Positions 53,417 to 62,491 of a DNA stretch of 64,000 nt are shown here, in pieces (the stretch's first letter is position 1; the number at the start of each line of letters is the position of its first letter). Source of the DNA: Paracoccus alcaliphilus (lineage in GTDB: Bacteria; Pseudomonadota; Alphaproteobacteria; Rhodobacterales; Rhodobacteraceae); contig NZ_CP067124.1 of the NCBI RefSeq assembly GCF_028553725.1, positions 1,312,001-1,376,000 on the forward strand, given 5' to 3'. A program made the translations under genes and the position numbers. The notes beneath the pieces are model-generated. The model was given only the letters and a program-made list of their open reading frames with translations. It was not told where the DNA came from and searched no databases.

Positions 53417-54096
53417 CCCCCGAGCGCGCGCAGCAGGCTCAGCCGCGCAACCTGTCCGAAAAAGCGCAGCAGATCGGTGCCCTGCGCTGGGGTGAAACGA
53501 TTGATATCGGCGCTGCCCATCAGGAACATCGCGCGCGGCAGGCCCGCACCCAGTTCCAGCGGCAGCAGCGCCTCGGACGCGACATTGCGGCCGTGGATCG
53601 GCTGGGTGACGGGTTCGGCGGCGCGCAGGATGATGTCGTCGCCGCGCGGCGCCCGCCTGCCGGCGCTGATGATGCGGTCGATGGCGCCATCGGGCACGAC
53701 CACCACATCCTCGGGCAGGTTTTCGGGGGCATTGGTCGCCTCCATCAGCAGCCGCAGCGTCTCGATCCGCAGGACCGGGGCGATATGCGATTGCAGGATT
53801 TCGGCCATGCCCTCGAAATCCGCGGGCTCCAGCAGGGCGATGACGGCGCGGTGGACAACGGCAGTGCCCGACTGGTTGTCATAGGCGGCGGCGATCACGC
53901 TTTCATGCGTGCTTTCCAGCCGCTCCAGCCGGGTTTCCAGCGCCTCCATCGCGCGGCCGCGGATGTCGATGACATTGTCGCCCACATCCGCCTCTCGTGC
54001 GGCGACCAGCGCGCGCATCAGGTCGCGGTCGTCCAGGATCACGCCCGGATCGGCCAGCAGTTTCTTGCGCGTCGCCTCGTCCAGAACCGCCGTCAT
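53413..54096 (-). CDS. DUF484 (GAF-like) protein
   Basis: 227 residues from ATG 54096 (MTAVLDEATRKKLLADPGVILDDRDLMRALVAA); an in-frame start at 54156 has an Arg/Lys-rich leader. DUF484 features: DNVIDIRGRAMEALETRLERLESTHESVIAAAYDN near 40-75, then a GAF-like domain ending SADINRFTPAQGTDLLRFFGQVARLSLLRAL. Function unknown, but very often fused in operons with xerC, as here. Confidence 0.87.
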
Positions 54097-54125
54097 CCTT
54101 GCCCCCTTTGCGCCGTTTCGCGCCT

Positions 54126-54779
54126 TCAGCCGATCTTCTGACCGGTCTTGGCCCAATCGGCATTGAACTGCGCCAGACCCTTGTCGGTCAAGACATGGTT
54201 CGCCATCGACTTGATGACCGAAGGCGGCGCGGTGATCACGTCGGCGCCGATCTTGGCGGCGTCGATGATGTGGTTCACGCTGCGGATCGAGGCCGCGAGG
54301 ATCTGCGTCTCGAAGCCGTAATTGTCATAGATTTCACGGATATCCGCGATCAGGTCCATGCCGTCCATATGGATGTCGTCCAGCCGCCCGATGAACGGGC
54401 TGATGAAGGTCGCGCCGGCCTTGGCCGCCAGAAGCGCCTGCGCGGCGGAAAAGCACAGCGTCACATTGACCATGTGGCCCTCGTCCGACAGCGCCCGGCA
54501 GGCCTTCAGCCCATCCCAGGTCAGCGGCACCTTGACGGTGATGTTGTCGGCGATCTTGGCCAGCGTCTTGCCTTCGCGGATCATGTCATCGGCCTTTTCG
54601 GCCACGACTTCGGCGCTGACCGGGCCTGCGACCATCTCGCAGATCTCGCGGGTGACTTCGGTGATGTCGCGCCCGGCTTTCAGGATCAGCGAGGGGTTGG
54701 TGGTCACGCCATCCACCATGCCCAGATCGTTCAGTTCCTTGATGGCGGCGGTGTCTGCGGTATCGACAAAGAATTTCAT
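54126..54779 (-). CDS. fsa: Fructose-6-phosphate aldolase / transaldolase family
   Basis: 217 residues, the short TalC/FSA type. [54 protein letters not shown] with the Schiff-base Lys (VKVP), [28 protein letters not shown] and [26 protein letters not shown] are present. Whether it is fructose-6-phosphate aldolase or transaldolase cannot be settled from motifs alone. It lies 29 bases downstream of nothing else and upstream of DUF484. Confidence 0.9.
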   Translation of the reverse strand: MKFFVDTADTAAIKELNDLGMVDGVTTNPSLILKAGRDITEVTREICEMVAGPVSAEVVAEKADDMIREGKTLAKIADNITVKVPLTWDGLKACRALSDEGHMVNVTLCFSAAQALLAAKAGATFISPFIGRLDDIHMDGMDLIADIREIYDNYGFETQILAASIRSVNHIIDAAKIGADVITAPPSVIKSMANHVLTDKGLAQFNADWAKTGQKIG

Positions 54780-54890
54780 GGCCCGGTTCCCTTGGGTGGC
54801 AGAGTCGTGGCGGGTGATAGCGCATAAACCCAAAGGCTGAAAGAGCCGGGTCTTGCAAGTCTCGCGTCGCGGGGTCTTTATCCGGCAGCC

Positions 54891-57098
54891 ATGAGCCATG
54901 CCACGCCACCCACGTTTTTCGCGCCCCGCAGCCGCATCGCGGTCCTGACGACCGAGCCGATCGGTCTGCTGGACTATCTTGCGCCCGAAGGCGGCGTGGG
55001 CGTGGGGCAGCTGGTGCTGTGCCCGCTGGGGCCGCGCCGGGTCATGGGGCTGGTCATGGGCGAGGGCATCGGCGGCTTTGACGCGGCGAAATTGCGGGCG
55101 GTGGTGCGGGTGCTGGATGCGCAGCCCTTTCAGCCCGGTTTCGTGGAATTCCTGACCCGCGCCGCCGATTACACCCTGACGCCGCCGCCGCTGATGCTGC
55201 GGATGGCCACCCGCGCCCCCGATCTGGACCAGCCACCTGCCGCCCGCCGCGTCGTCGTTCTGGCCGGTCAGCCGCCCGAGCGCGTGACCGAGGCCCGCGC
55301 CCGCGTCATGCAGGTGATCGCCGATCACGGCGGCGCCAGCTTCGCGGCGTCCGAACTGGCGCAGCTGGCCGGGGTGGGCGTGTCGGTGGTCAAGGGGCTG
55401 GTGGCGGCGGGTACGCTGGCCGAAATTCAGGCGCCGCGCGATCTGCCCTATCCGCGTCTGGACCCGGCCCGGCCCGGCAAGCCGCTGGCCGAGGATCAGC
55501 AACTGGCCGCCGATGCGCTGCGCGGCAGAATCCGGTCGGGCGGCTATGGCACGACGCTGCTGCGCGGCGTCACCGGATCGGGCAAGACCGAGGTCTATCT
55601 GGAGGCCGTGGCGGAATGTCTGCGCGCGGGCCGTCAGGCGCTGGTTCTGCTGCCGGAAATCGCGCTCTCGGCCGAGTTTCTGGACCGGGTCGAGGCCCGT
55701 TTCGGCGCCCGCCCCGGCGAATGGCACAGCGGCATCACCCGGACCGAGCGTCGCCGATTGTGGCACATGGCCGCGCGGGGCGAGGTCGGCATGGTCGTCG
55801 GCGCGCGCTCGGCCTTGTTCCTGCCGTTCCGCGATCTGGGCCTGATCGTCGTCGATGAGGAACATGACGGCAGCTATAAGCAAGAAGACGTGGTGTTTTA
55901 CAACGCCCGCGACATGGCGGTACTGCGGGCCTCGATCAGCGGCGCGCAGGTGGTGCTGGCCTCGGCCACGCCCAGTCTTGAAAGCTGGGTGAACGCGGCC
56001 AGCGGCAAATATGCCCGTCAGGATCTGCGCTCGCGCTATGGCGAGGCCGAACTGCCCGAGATGGCCGCCATCGACCTGCGCTCGGAAGAGATGCCGTCGG
56101 GGCGCTGGATCTCTCCCACTCTGGCCGCTGCGGTGGACCGGCGGCTGGCGCAGGGCCAGCAATCGCTGCTGTTCCTGAACCGTCGTGGCTTTGCGCCCGT
56201 CACCGTCTGCCGGGCCTGCGGCGAACAGATCGGCTGTCACCAATGCGATGCGCGGATGGTCGAACACCGCTTTCAGAACCGCCTTGTCTGTCATCAATGC
56301 GGCGACACGCGCCCGATCCCGACGGTCTGCCCGTCCTGCGGGGTCGAGGGCAAGCTGGCCCCCATCGGCCCCGGCGTCGAACGCATCGCCGAAGAGGTCG
56401 CCGCCCGGTTCCCCGATGCCAAGGCCACGGTACTGTCCTCGGACCTGTTCCATTCCGCCCGGGTGCTGAAGGAAACCATCGCCGAGATCGCCTCGGGCGA
56501 TACCGACATCATCATCGGCACCCAGATCGTCGCCAAGGGGCACAATTTCCCGCGCCTGACGCTGGTGGGGGTAATCGACGCCGATCTGGGCCTGCAAGGC
56601 GCCGATCTGCGCGCGGCAGAGCGGTCGTTCCAACTGATGCGGCAGGTTGCGGGCCGCGCCGGGCGGCAATCGGGGCAGGCGCCGGGAGTGGCGCTGTTGC
56701 AGACCCACCAGCCCGACCATCCGGTGATCCGCGCCATCCTGTCGGGTCAGGACGAGGCCTTCTGGGATGCCGAGGCCGCCGGGCGGCAGGCGGTCGGCAT
56801 GCCGCCTTTCGGGCGGCTGGCGGGGATCATCCTGTCCCATCCCGATCCGCAGGTAGTGGCCGATTTCGCCCGCCACCTTGCCGCCAATGCCACGCCCCTG
56901 CGCGATGCGGGTGCCGAACTCTGGGGGCCCGCGCCCGCGCCCATCGCCCGGATCCGGGGCCGTTTCCGCATGCGCATGCTGATCCGCGCGCCCCGCCAGT
57001 CCCCCTTGCAAGCCGCCATCGCCGACTGGCTGGCCCCGCACAAACCGCCGACCAACCTGCGGCTGTCGGTTGATATCGACCCGCAAAGCTTTTTGTGA
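54891..57098 (+). CDS. priA: Primosomal protein N' (PriA helicase)
   Basis: 735 residues. N-terminal 3'-DNA-binding domain (about 1-110), Walker [20 protein letters not shown] near 228, DEEH box [24 protein letters not shown] near 325, the zinc cysteines [13 protein letters not shown]...[18 protein letters not shown] near 445-490, [10 protein letters not shown] and [14 protein letters not shown]. It restarts stalled replication forks. Divergent from fsa across 110 bases. Confidence 0.96.
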   Translation: MSHATPPTFFAPRSRIAVLTTEPIGLLDYLAPEGGVGVGQLVLCPLGPRRVMGLVMGEGIGGFDAAKLRAVVRVLDAQPFQPGFVEFLTRAADYTLTPPPLMLRMATRAPDLDQPPAARRVVVLAGQPPERVTEARARVMQVIADHGGASFAASELAQLAGVGVSVVKGLVAAGTLAEIQAPRDLPYPRLDPARPGKPLAEDQQLAADALRGRIRSGGYGTTLLRGVTGSGKTEVYLEAVAECLRAGRQALVLLPEIALSAEFLDRVEARFGARPGEWHSGITRTERRRLWHMAARGEVGMVVGARSALFLPFRDLGLIVVDEEHDGSYKQEDVVFYNARDMAVLRASISGAQVVLASATPSLESWVNAASGKYARQDLRSRYGEAELPEMAAIDLRSEEMPSGRWISPTLAAAVDRRLAQGQQSLLFLNRRGFAPVTVCRACGEQIGCHQCDARMVEHRFQNRLVCHQCGDTRPIPTVCPSCGVEGKLAPIGPGVERIAEEVAARFPDAKATVLSSDLFHSARVLKETIAEIASGDTDIIIGTQIVAKGHNFPRLTLVGVIDADLGLQGADLRAAERSFQLMRQVAGRAGRQSGQAPGVALLQTHQPDHPVIRAILSGQDEAFWDAEAAGRQAVGMPPFGRLAGIILSHPDPQVVADFARHLAANATPLRDAGAELWGPAPAPIARIRGRFRMRMLIRAPRQSPLQAAIADWLAPHKPPTNLRLSVDIDPQSFL

Positions 57099-57443
57099 GG
57101 TGTTGTCGAGCCCGTGGATGCTGGAAGGTTAGTTTCGTCCGTTTTTGACCTGGAACGAACCGCGCCGGGCGGGAGACTTTCGGGCGAAAACCTTGACGGG
57201 GCGATCGGTGTCAAGTTGTTCGGATACCATAGCGACGCCGATAGTCATGCCGGGGCGATCCCGCTTCGCAAGGTCCGATTCCGGATCGGGGTCACGCCTT
57301 GCGACCCTGAAAGCATGCAGCGTCGGTGGTGCGATCGCCAGAAACGGCGGTGGATTGGACCATGCCGAAACGGGCTTGATTACGGATGCGCGATTAAACA
57401 TCGGCATCTGGCAGCCCGATCCGGTGTCATCGGCTGGCGGCGG
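57099..57443. other. 345-base gap between priA and the ectoine operon, nothing recognised
   Basis: Open frames of up to about 115 codons run on both strands but none has a ribosome site, a domain I recognise, or the GC-third-position bias of the neighbours. Base composition is patchier than in flanking genes. No clear terminator stem was found for either of the two convergent transcripts (priA from the left, ask from the right). Confidence 0.5.
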
Positions 57444-58862
57444 TCAGGCGGCTTGTGACAATGCCTGCGCGCGGGCAAAGAAGGCGCCATGCAGCGCCTT
57501 GATGGCGGGGGCCAGATCCTCGCGTTCCAGCAGGAACTGGGTATCGACATTGCGCGGCCCCTGACTGGCGCCGACCGAGGCAAGGCCGTTATCGCTCAGC
57601 GCCTGAAGCCCGCGCGTCAGCACCGCCAGCCCGTTCAGGTCGCGCCCGATGACCGAGGCGATGGCCAGCTTGCGCGAACTGATCGTCGCCTGCGGGTAAA
57701 GGTTGCCCAGATCCTTCTCGACCCGCCGCATCACCTTCAGCGAGGCATCGAGGTAATGCGTGATCGTGTTCGCGTTCGAGACCTTGGACACGATCCGCAC
57801 ATTATGCCGCGTCAGCACGTCCAGAATCGCCGCGTCATAGCCCTTGACGCCGACCATGTCCTGCTCGAACACCTCCAGCGCGATCACGTCGATGCCGGTG
57901 ACGATCTCGACCGCGGGCCGGTCGGCGGGGCGGTCGTCGATCAGCGTGCCGGGATCTTCGGGCTCGAACGCATTGGTGACGCGCAGGGGCACCTCGGCCC
58001 GGCGCAGGGTCTTGGCGGCGCTGGGATGGATCGCCTCCATCCCCATGTTCGACAGCTGGTCGGCGACATCGTAATTCGTGCGACCCAGCTTTTGCACCAT
58101 GTCCTGCCCGACCAGCTTCGGATCGGCCGAGGATAGGTGGAATTCCTTGTGGATGATCGCCTCGCGCGCGCCGGTCAGCGCGGCCAGACAGGAGAACGTC
58201 ACCTCGGAATAGCCCCGGTCGTATTCGCGCATCAGCCCTTCGGAGCATTGCGCATAGCCGGTGACGATGGGTAACTCCGCGGCTGGGTCGATGCCGCGCA
58301 TGGCGCCGGTGATGCGCTGTTCCAGAGACAGCTCGGCCTCGTCGCGCCAGCCGGACAGGTCGATCAGCCGCGCATTCACGCCCGCGCGTTTCAGCATCAA
58401 TGTGGCGACCAGCGCGGAATGCGATTCCCCCAGCCCCGACAGCAATTCGCGGATTTGCAGCATGTGCTGCGACAGGCGGAAATGGCCATAGGAGCACAGC
58501 CGTTGCAGGTCGATCAGGCAGTTGCGCGCGCCCTCGATCCGTTCGCGCAGGAATTCGTCGGCGCGGGTGCAGTCGGCGTCATGGGACAGCAGCCGGTGAT
58601 GATGCGCGGCCATCGCGTCGGATGCCTGATCCAGCGCCTCGTGCCAGCCGTGATCGCTGTCGGCACGGGCGAACATGGCATAGACCCCGGCCTTGTCGGT
58701 CTTCTTGTGTTCCAGCAGCATGTCGGTGATGCCGCCAAAGGCCGAGACGACGAAGATGCGGCCATAGGGGTCCGTGCCGCCGCGCAGAAACAGCGTATCC
58801 ATCAGCACGTCCAGCCGGGACATGGACGTGCCGCCGATTTTTTCGACTGTATGCCCCATCAT
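57444..58862 (-). CDS. ask: Ectoine-associated aspartate kinase
   Basis: 472 residues. Amino-acid kinase N-terminus KIGGTSMSRLDVLMDTLFL and VVSAFGGITDMLL, later GYAQCSEGLMREYDRGYSEVTFSCLAALTGA and the catalytic region IHKEFHLSSADPKLVG. Two ACT modules close it (near 360-420 and 420-470). The family (Ask_Ect) makes aspartyl phosphate for ectoine and is less feedback-inhibited than ordinary LysC. Its ATG overlaps the ectC stop, so it is translationally coupled as the last ect gene. Confidence 0.94.
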   Translation of the reverse strand: MMGHTVEKIGGTSMSRLDVLMDTLFLRGGTDPYGRIFVVSAFGGITDMLLEHKKTDKAGVYAMFARADSDHGWHEALDQASDAMAAHHHRLLSHDADCTRADEFLRERIEGARNCLIDLQRLCSYGHFRLSQHMLQIRELLSGLGESHSALVATLMLKRAGVNARLIDLSGWRDEAELSLEQRITGAMRGIDPAAELPIVTGYAQCSEGLMREYDRGYSEVTFSCLAALTGAREAIIHKEFHLSSADPKLVGQDMVQKLGRTNYDVADQLSNMGMEAIHPSAAKTLRRAEVPLRVTNAFEPEDPGTLIDDRPADRPAVEIVTGIDVIALEVFEQDMVGVKGYDAAILDVLTRHNVRIVSKVSNANTITHYLDASLKVMRRVEKDLGNLYPQATISSRKLAIASVIGRDLNGLAVLTRGLQALSDNGLASVGASQGPRNVDTQFLLEREDLAPAIKALHGAFFARAQALSQAA

Positions 58863-59263
58863 GCTTCCCGAAGTTCTTCCGCCGGGGCGTAAGAGCCATC
58901 TTCGCGATGGACCTCGGTCCCCGTCACCGGCGGGTTGAAACAGCAGGCCATGACCAGTTTTTCCTCGGCCCGGACGATATGGCGGTCATGCAGGTTCAGC
59001 GCATACATCATGCCGGGCCGGATCGGATGCGTCTCGCCCGTGGCGATATCGGTGATCGAGCCGCGCCCTTCCATGCAATAGACGCTTTCGAAATGGTGCT
59101 TGTATTCGAAGGTATGCTCTGAACCGGCCTCCAGCATGGTGATATGGAAGGAAAAGCCCATGCCATCCCCGGCCAGCAGCATCCGCACGCTGGTCCATTG
59201 CGCGTCGCTGACCACGCGCTGTTGTTCATCCTGCAGGATCTTGTTGAGGTCACGAACGATCAT
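58859..59263 (-). CDS. ectC: L-ectoine synthase
   Basis: 134 residues, a cupin. MIVRDLNKILQDEQQRVVSDAQWTSVRMLLAGDGMGFSFH, TMLEAGSEHTFEYKHHFESVYCMEGRGSI and HPIRPGMMYALNLHDRHIVRAEEKLVMACCFNPPVTGTEVHREDGSY are continuous EctC sequence with metal-ligand Glu, Tyr and His residues. It cyclises N-gamma-acetyl-diaminobutyrate to ectoine. Five bases from ectB, overlapping ask. Confidence 0.97.
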   Translation of the reverse strand: MIVRDLNKILQDEQQRVVSDAQWTSVRMLLAGDGMGFSFHITMLEAGSEHTFEYKHHFESVYCMEGRGSITDIATGETHPIRPGMMYALNLHDRHIVRAEEKLVMACCFNPPVTGTEVHREDGSYAPAEELREA

Positions 59264-59268
59264 GTTGG

Positions 59269-60558
59269 TTACTCCGCTGCGATCTGGTTGCCGTCGATGG
59301 TGGTGCGGGCGGCATCCAGAAGGATGTCGATGCCCTTGCGCAACACCGTATCGGGCGTGGTCAGCGGGGCAAGGATCTTGACCACCTCGTCCTCGGGGCC
59401 GGATGTCTCGATGATCAGGCCGTTCTCGAAGGCCTGCCCGCAGATGTCGCCCGCCAGCTGACCCGAGCCGACATCGACGCCACGCATCATGCCGCGCCCC
59501 TTCAGCCGGGCGCCGGGGATCATCGCCGCCAGTTTCTGCAAGCCGTCCTCGACGACCTTCGCGCGGGCTTCGACGCTGCGCTGAAAGCTGTCATCGGCCC
59601 AGAACTTCTCGATCGCGATGCGGGCGGTGACGAAGGCGTGGTTGTTGCCGCGGAAGGTGCCGTTATGTTCGGCGGGGCCCATCACGTCATGTTCCGGGCG
59701 CACCAGCACCAGTGCCAGCGGCAGCCCAAAGCCGGAAACGGATTTCGCCATGGTGATGATATCGGGGGTAAAGCCCATCCCCTCGAACGAGAAGAAGCCG
59801 CCGGTCCGGCCGCAACCGGCCTGAATGTCGTCGATGATCAGCAGCGCGCCATGTTCGCGCGCCAGCCGGGCGATCCGGGCCACCCATTCGGGGCTGGCGG
59901 CGTTCAGCCCGCCTTCGCCCTGCACGGTTTCCAGCATGATTGCGGCGGGCGCATCCAGCCCGGACGAGTTGTCGGTCAGCATCTGCTCCAGCAGATCGGC
60001 GCTGTCGAAACCGTCCATATAGCCGTCGAAGGGCAGCCGGGTGATGCCGCCGCCCAGATCGGTGCCCGCGCCGCCGCGATGATAGCCGTTACCGGTCGCC
60101 GCCAGCGCGCCCATGCTGACGCCGTGGAAGCCGTTGGTGAAGGCCACGATATTGCTGCGCCCGGTGGATTTGCGGGCCAGCTTCATCGCCGCCTCGATGG
60201 CGTTGGTGCCGGTCGGGCCGGTGAACATCAGCCGGTGATCCATGCCGCGCGGCTTCAGGATATGGGTCTCGAACGCGCGCAGGAAGGCGGCCTTGGCGTC
60301 CGTATGCAGGTCCAGCCCGTGGGCCAGCCCGTCGCCGGCGATATGTTCAATCAGCGCGGCCTTCATGTCGGGATCGTTATGGCCATAGTTCAGCGAGGAA
60401 CAACCCGCCAGAAAGTCGATATAGCGGCGGCCCGATTCGTCGGTCAGTTCGGATCCGCGCGCGGCGGTGAAGGTGGTCGGAAAGCCCCGGCAGTAAGAGC
60501 GGGCTTCGCTTTCGCGGCGATCATAGATGTCGCCACCGTTGTTCACGGTGTTGGTCAT
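59269..60558 (-). CDS. ectB: L-2,4-diaminobutyrate transaminase
   Basis: 429 residues from ATG 60558 with AAGGAA upstream; a start at 60594 adds twelve extra codons. Class III aminotransferase blocks: SSLNYGHNDPDMKAAL, FTGPTGTNAIEAAMKLARKST, MLETVQGEGGLNAAS, IIDDIQAGCGRTGGFFSFE and the PLP lysine in DIITMAKSVSGFGLPLALVL. It converts aspartate semialdehyde to diaminobutyrate with glutamate. Confidence 0.96.
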   Translation of the reverse strand: MTNTVNNGGDIYDRRESEARSYCRGFPTTFTAARGSELTDESGRRYIDFLAGCSSLNYGHNDPDMKAALIEHIAGDGLAHGLDLHTDAKAAFLRAFETHILKPRGMDHRLMFTGPTGTNAIEAAMKLARKSTGRSNIVAFTNGFHGVSMGALAATGNGYHRGGAGTDLGGGITRLPFDGYMDGFDSADLLEQMLTDNSSGLDAPAAIMLETVQGEGGLNAASPEWVARIARLAREHGALLIIDDIQAGCGRTGGFFSFEGMGFTPDIITMAKSVSGFGLPLALVLVRPEHDVMGPAEHNGTFRGNNHAFVTARIAIEKFWADDSFQRSVEARAKVVEDGLQKLAAMIPGARLKGRGMMRGVDVGSGQLAGDICGQAFENGLIIETSGPEDEVVKILAPLTTPDTVLRKGIDILLDAARTTIDGNQIAAE

Positions 60559-60598
60559 GGTGATTCCTTTCGGGAATGTCATTGTTGTCGGCACCGGC

Positions 60599-61132
60599 TC
60601 AGGCGGCCTGGGACAGTTCCATGCAGTCGGGCAGGGCGATGGTCACCATATGCTCGGTCGCGTGGCGTCCGGCGAAATGGGTGCCGCGGGTGAAATGTGC
60701 CTGATGCGTCAACCGCCCGTCCAGATGCCGGGCAAGGCTGCGAAACAGCGCCCATGACGCGTCATTGTCGGGGGTGATCGTGGTTTTCAGCTCATTCGCC
60801 CCGGCGCAGGCATCACGGCTCAGCAATTCGGTCAGCATCCTGCGGCCCAGTCCCAGACCGCGCGCGCGGGGGCTGACGGCCACCTGCCAGACGAACAGAC
60901 TGTCCTCATCGGGGATCATGTGCCCCGAGATCCAGCCCGCGACCTCGCCATCCAGTTCGGCCAGCACGCAGGTGTCGCGGAAATGCTCGGCCTGGATCAG
61001 ATTGCAGTAAAGCGAGTTTTCATCGAGCGGCTTGCAGGTTTTCACCAGTTCCCAGATCGCTGGTCCGTCCTTTGCATCTGGTTTGCGCAGGACGGGTTGT
61101 GGCTTTCCGGGTTTGGTTATGGCGCTCGGCAT
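60599..61132 (-). CDS. ectA: L-2,4-diaminobutyrate acetyltransferase
   Basis: 177 residues. GNAT fold with LRKPDAKDGPAIWELVKTCKPLDENSLYCNLIQAEHF near residue 15, FVWQVAVSPRARGLGLGRRMLTELL (acetyl-CoA loop) near 78, and TTITPDNDASWALFRSLARHLD near 115, all EctA hallmarks. It acetylates diaminobutyrate at the gamma nitrogen. GAAGAAG precedes the ATG. First gene of ectABC-ask. Confidence 0.96.
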   Translation of the reverse strand: MPSAITKPGKPQPVLRKPDAKDGPAIWELVKTCKPLDENSLYCNLIQAEHFRDTCVLAELDGEVAGWISGHMIPDEDSLFVWQVAVSPRARGLGLGRRMLTELLSRDACAGANELKTTITPDNDASWALFRSLARHLDGRLTHQAHFTRGTHFAGRHATEHMVTIALPDCMELSQAA

Positions 61133-61151
61133 CTGATCACTTCTTCGTCGT

Positions 61152-61289
61152 TTCGTTCGCCTAACTAAGTAGTCGGAATGGCAATTGGTTTCAATAACGA
61201 AGTAAAAAAGCCTTTATACCGGCGAGATAGGCAGGTTTGTCCGCATATTACCCTTTTCATGCGGATAAAATGGTTCGTTAGCCTAATAA
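61152..61289. promoter_or_regulatory. ect/ectR control region with direct and inverted repeats
   Basis: In the AT-richer ectA-ectR gap, TTCGTTCGCCTAACTAA (61152-61168) recurs as TTCGTTAGCCTAATAA (61274-61289), both on the plus strand. The second copy contains the inverted repeat TTAG-C-CTAA, and the first is followed by ACTAAGTAGT. These are candidate sites for the MarR-type regulator. Possible -10 boxes are TATAAA on the minus strand (61213-61218, towards ectA) and TAAAAT on the plus strand (61266-61271, towards ectR). Confidence 0.5.
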
Positions 61290-61346
61290 TCTTCTGCAGT
61301 TTTTCCATGATTGAATGAGGCGGCCCGCCCGTGCGATACCACCGTT

Positions 61347-61853
61347 ATGGAACAAGAGGTCAGTGATCGCATCGATGACAGTCTGATCGCGCTGCGCAGG
61401 ATTCTGCGCGCGACGGAACTGTATGAGCGTTCGCTGGCGCAATCGGCCGGTCTGACGCCCGCGCAGCTGCGCGTGTTGCAGATCGTCGAGGCGCATCCCA
61501 CTGCCGGGATCACGCCCAAGGCGCTGGCGAAGAAGATGGGGGTCACGCAGGCGACGGTGACGGCGCTGGTGGACAAGCTGGTGCAGCGCGAGATGGTGCA
61601 GCGCCTGCGTTCGGAAACCGACCGCCGTCAGACCGATGTGGTCATCACCGAAACCGGGCAGCGGGCCGTGGATACCGCGCCCGACGCGCTGCAACAGCAA
61701 TTCGTGCGCGCCTTCGCCAAGCTGCGGGACTGGGAACAGGCGCAGCTTGTCGCCTCGCTGGAGAGGGTGGCGGCAATGCTGAACGCGGATGGTTTCGACG
61801 CCTCGCCGGTGCTGGCGACCGGCGATATCCGCCACAGCCACCCCGAGCCGTGA
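61347..61853 (+). CDS. ectR: MarR-family regulator, EctR-type
   Basis: 168 residues from ATG 61347; a TTG at 61311 in frame is less likely. The winged helix is typical MarR: LTPAQLRVLQIVEAHPTAGITPKALAKKMGVTQATVTALVDKLVQREMVQRLRSETDRRQTDVVITE near residues 35-105, with recognition helix TQATVTALVDKL and the wing SETDRRQTDV. Divergent from ectABC, the arrangement of the EctR repressors in halophilic methylotrophs. Regulation of ect by this gene is an inference. Confidence 0.82.
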   Translation: MEQEVSDRIDDSLIALRRILRATELYERSLAQSAGLTPAQLRVLQIVEAHPTAGITPKALAKKMGVTQATVTALVDKLVQREMVQRLRSETDRRQTDVVITETGQRAVDTAPDALQQQFVRAFAKLRDWEQAQLVASLERVAAMLNADGFDASPVLATGDIRHSHPEP

Positions 61854-62483
61854 TCAGCGGCAAGAGGCCGGATTGACGCCCGCCGCGCGCAGGCTCCATT
61901 CGGTCATCTGCGCGATCAGCTGCTGGCCCGCCGCGTCGAAGGCCGGGATCAGGTCGGCGGTGCGGGTGCTGGCGGCATGGGTCGAGACCGAGAAACTGCC
62001 GCGCGACACCACGCTGGCATCCATTTCGCGCACCATCCTTGCATCCACCGACAGCCGCACGATGGCGCCATCCGGCGCGACCTCGGCATTGAAATCGCCG
62101 ATCTCGCTGATCAGCGCCACATCGCCCGCCACCCCCAGCGGCGCTCGCCCGACATGGGTAAAGCTGTCATAGCGGCCAAGCGTCTCGACCAGCAGACGTT
62201 GCAGCGTCGCGGGCACCGGATCGCCCCAGACGGCATCCGGCAGATATTGCGTCTGTAGGGCCGAGGGGCGGATCATGATTCGGTCGCTGTCCAGCGTGCC
62301 GCGCGTCTTGGGCAGCTCCACCACCAGCTCGCCGATCCGGCCCCGTCCGCATTGGGTGCCGCCCGCGGGTGGGGCGCGCAGTTCGAACACGTCGCGGTCG
62401 GGCTCTCCTTGCAGCAGCGACATGGCGGCGCAGCCGGGCAGGGTGGTGACGGTCAGGGCAAGAAGCAGGGAGAAAAGGCGCAT
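61854..62483 (-). CDS. PqiC-like / ABC transporter auxiliary lipoprotein
   Basis: 209 residues. MRLFSLLLALTVTTLPGC gives lipobox LPGC with lipid Cys18. RGRIGELVVELPKTRGTLDSDRIMIRPSALQTQYLPDAVWGDPVPATLQRLLVETLGRY matches the ABC-type transport auxiliary (DUF330/PqiC) domain. It is the outer-membrane-facing partner of MCE lipid transporters. It is 8 bases downstream of the MlaD-like gene and ends adjacent to ectR. Confidence 0.88.
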   Translation of the reverse strand: MRLFSLLLALTVTTLPGCAAMSLLQGEPDRDVFELRAPPAGGTQCGRGRIGELVVELPKTRGTLDSDRIMIRPSALQTQYLPDAVWGDPVPATLQRLLVETLGRYDSFTHVGRAPLGVAGDVALISEIGDFNAEVAPDGAIVRLSVDARMVREMDASVVSRGSFSVSTHAASTRTADLIPAFDAAGQQLIAQMTEWSLRAAGVNPASCR

Positions 62484-62491
62484 CGGTGACC

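Noticed and set aside
54126..57086. 986-codon minus-strand frame that would fuse fsa to an N-terminal extension
   Set aside because: Everything upstream of 54779 is antisense to priA; the fsa protein begins cleanly at [10 protein letters not shown].
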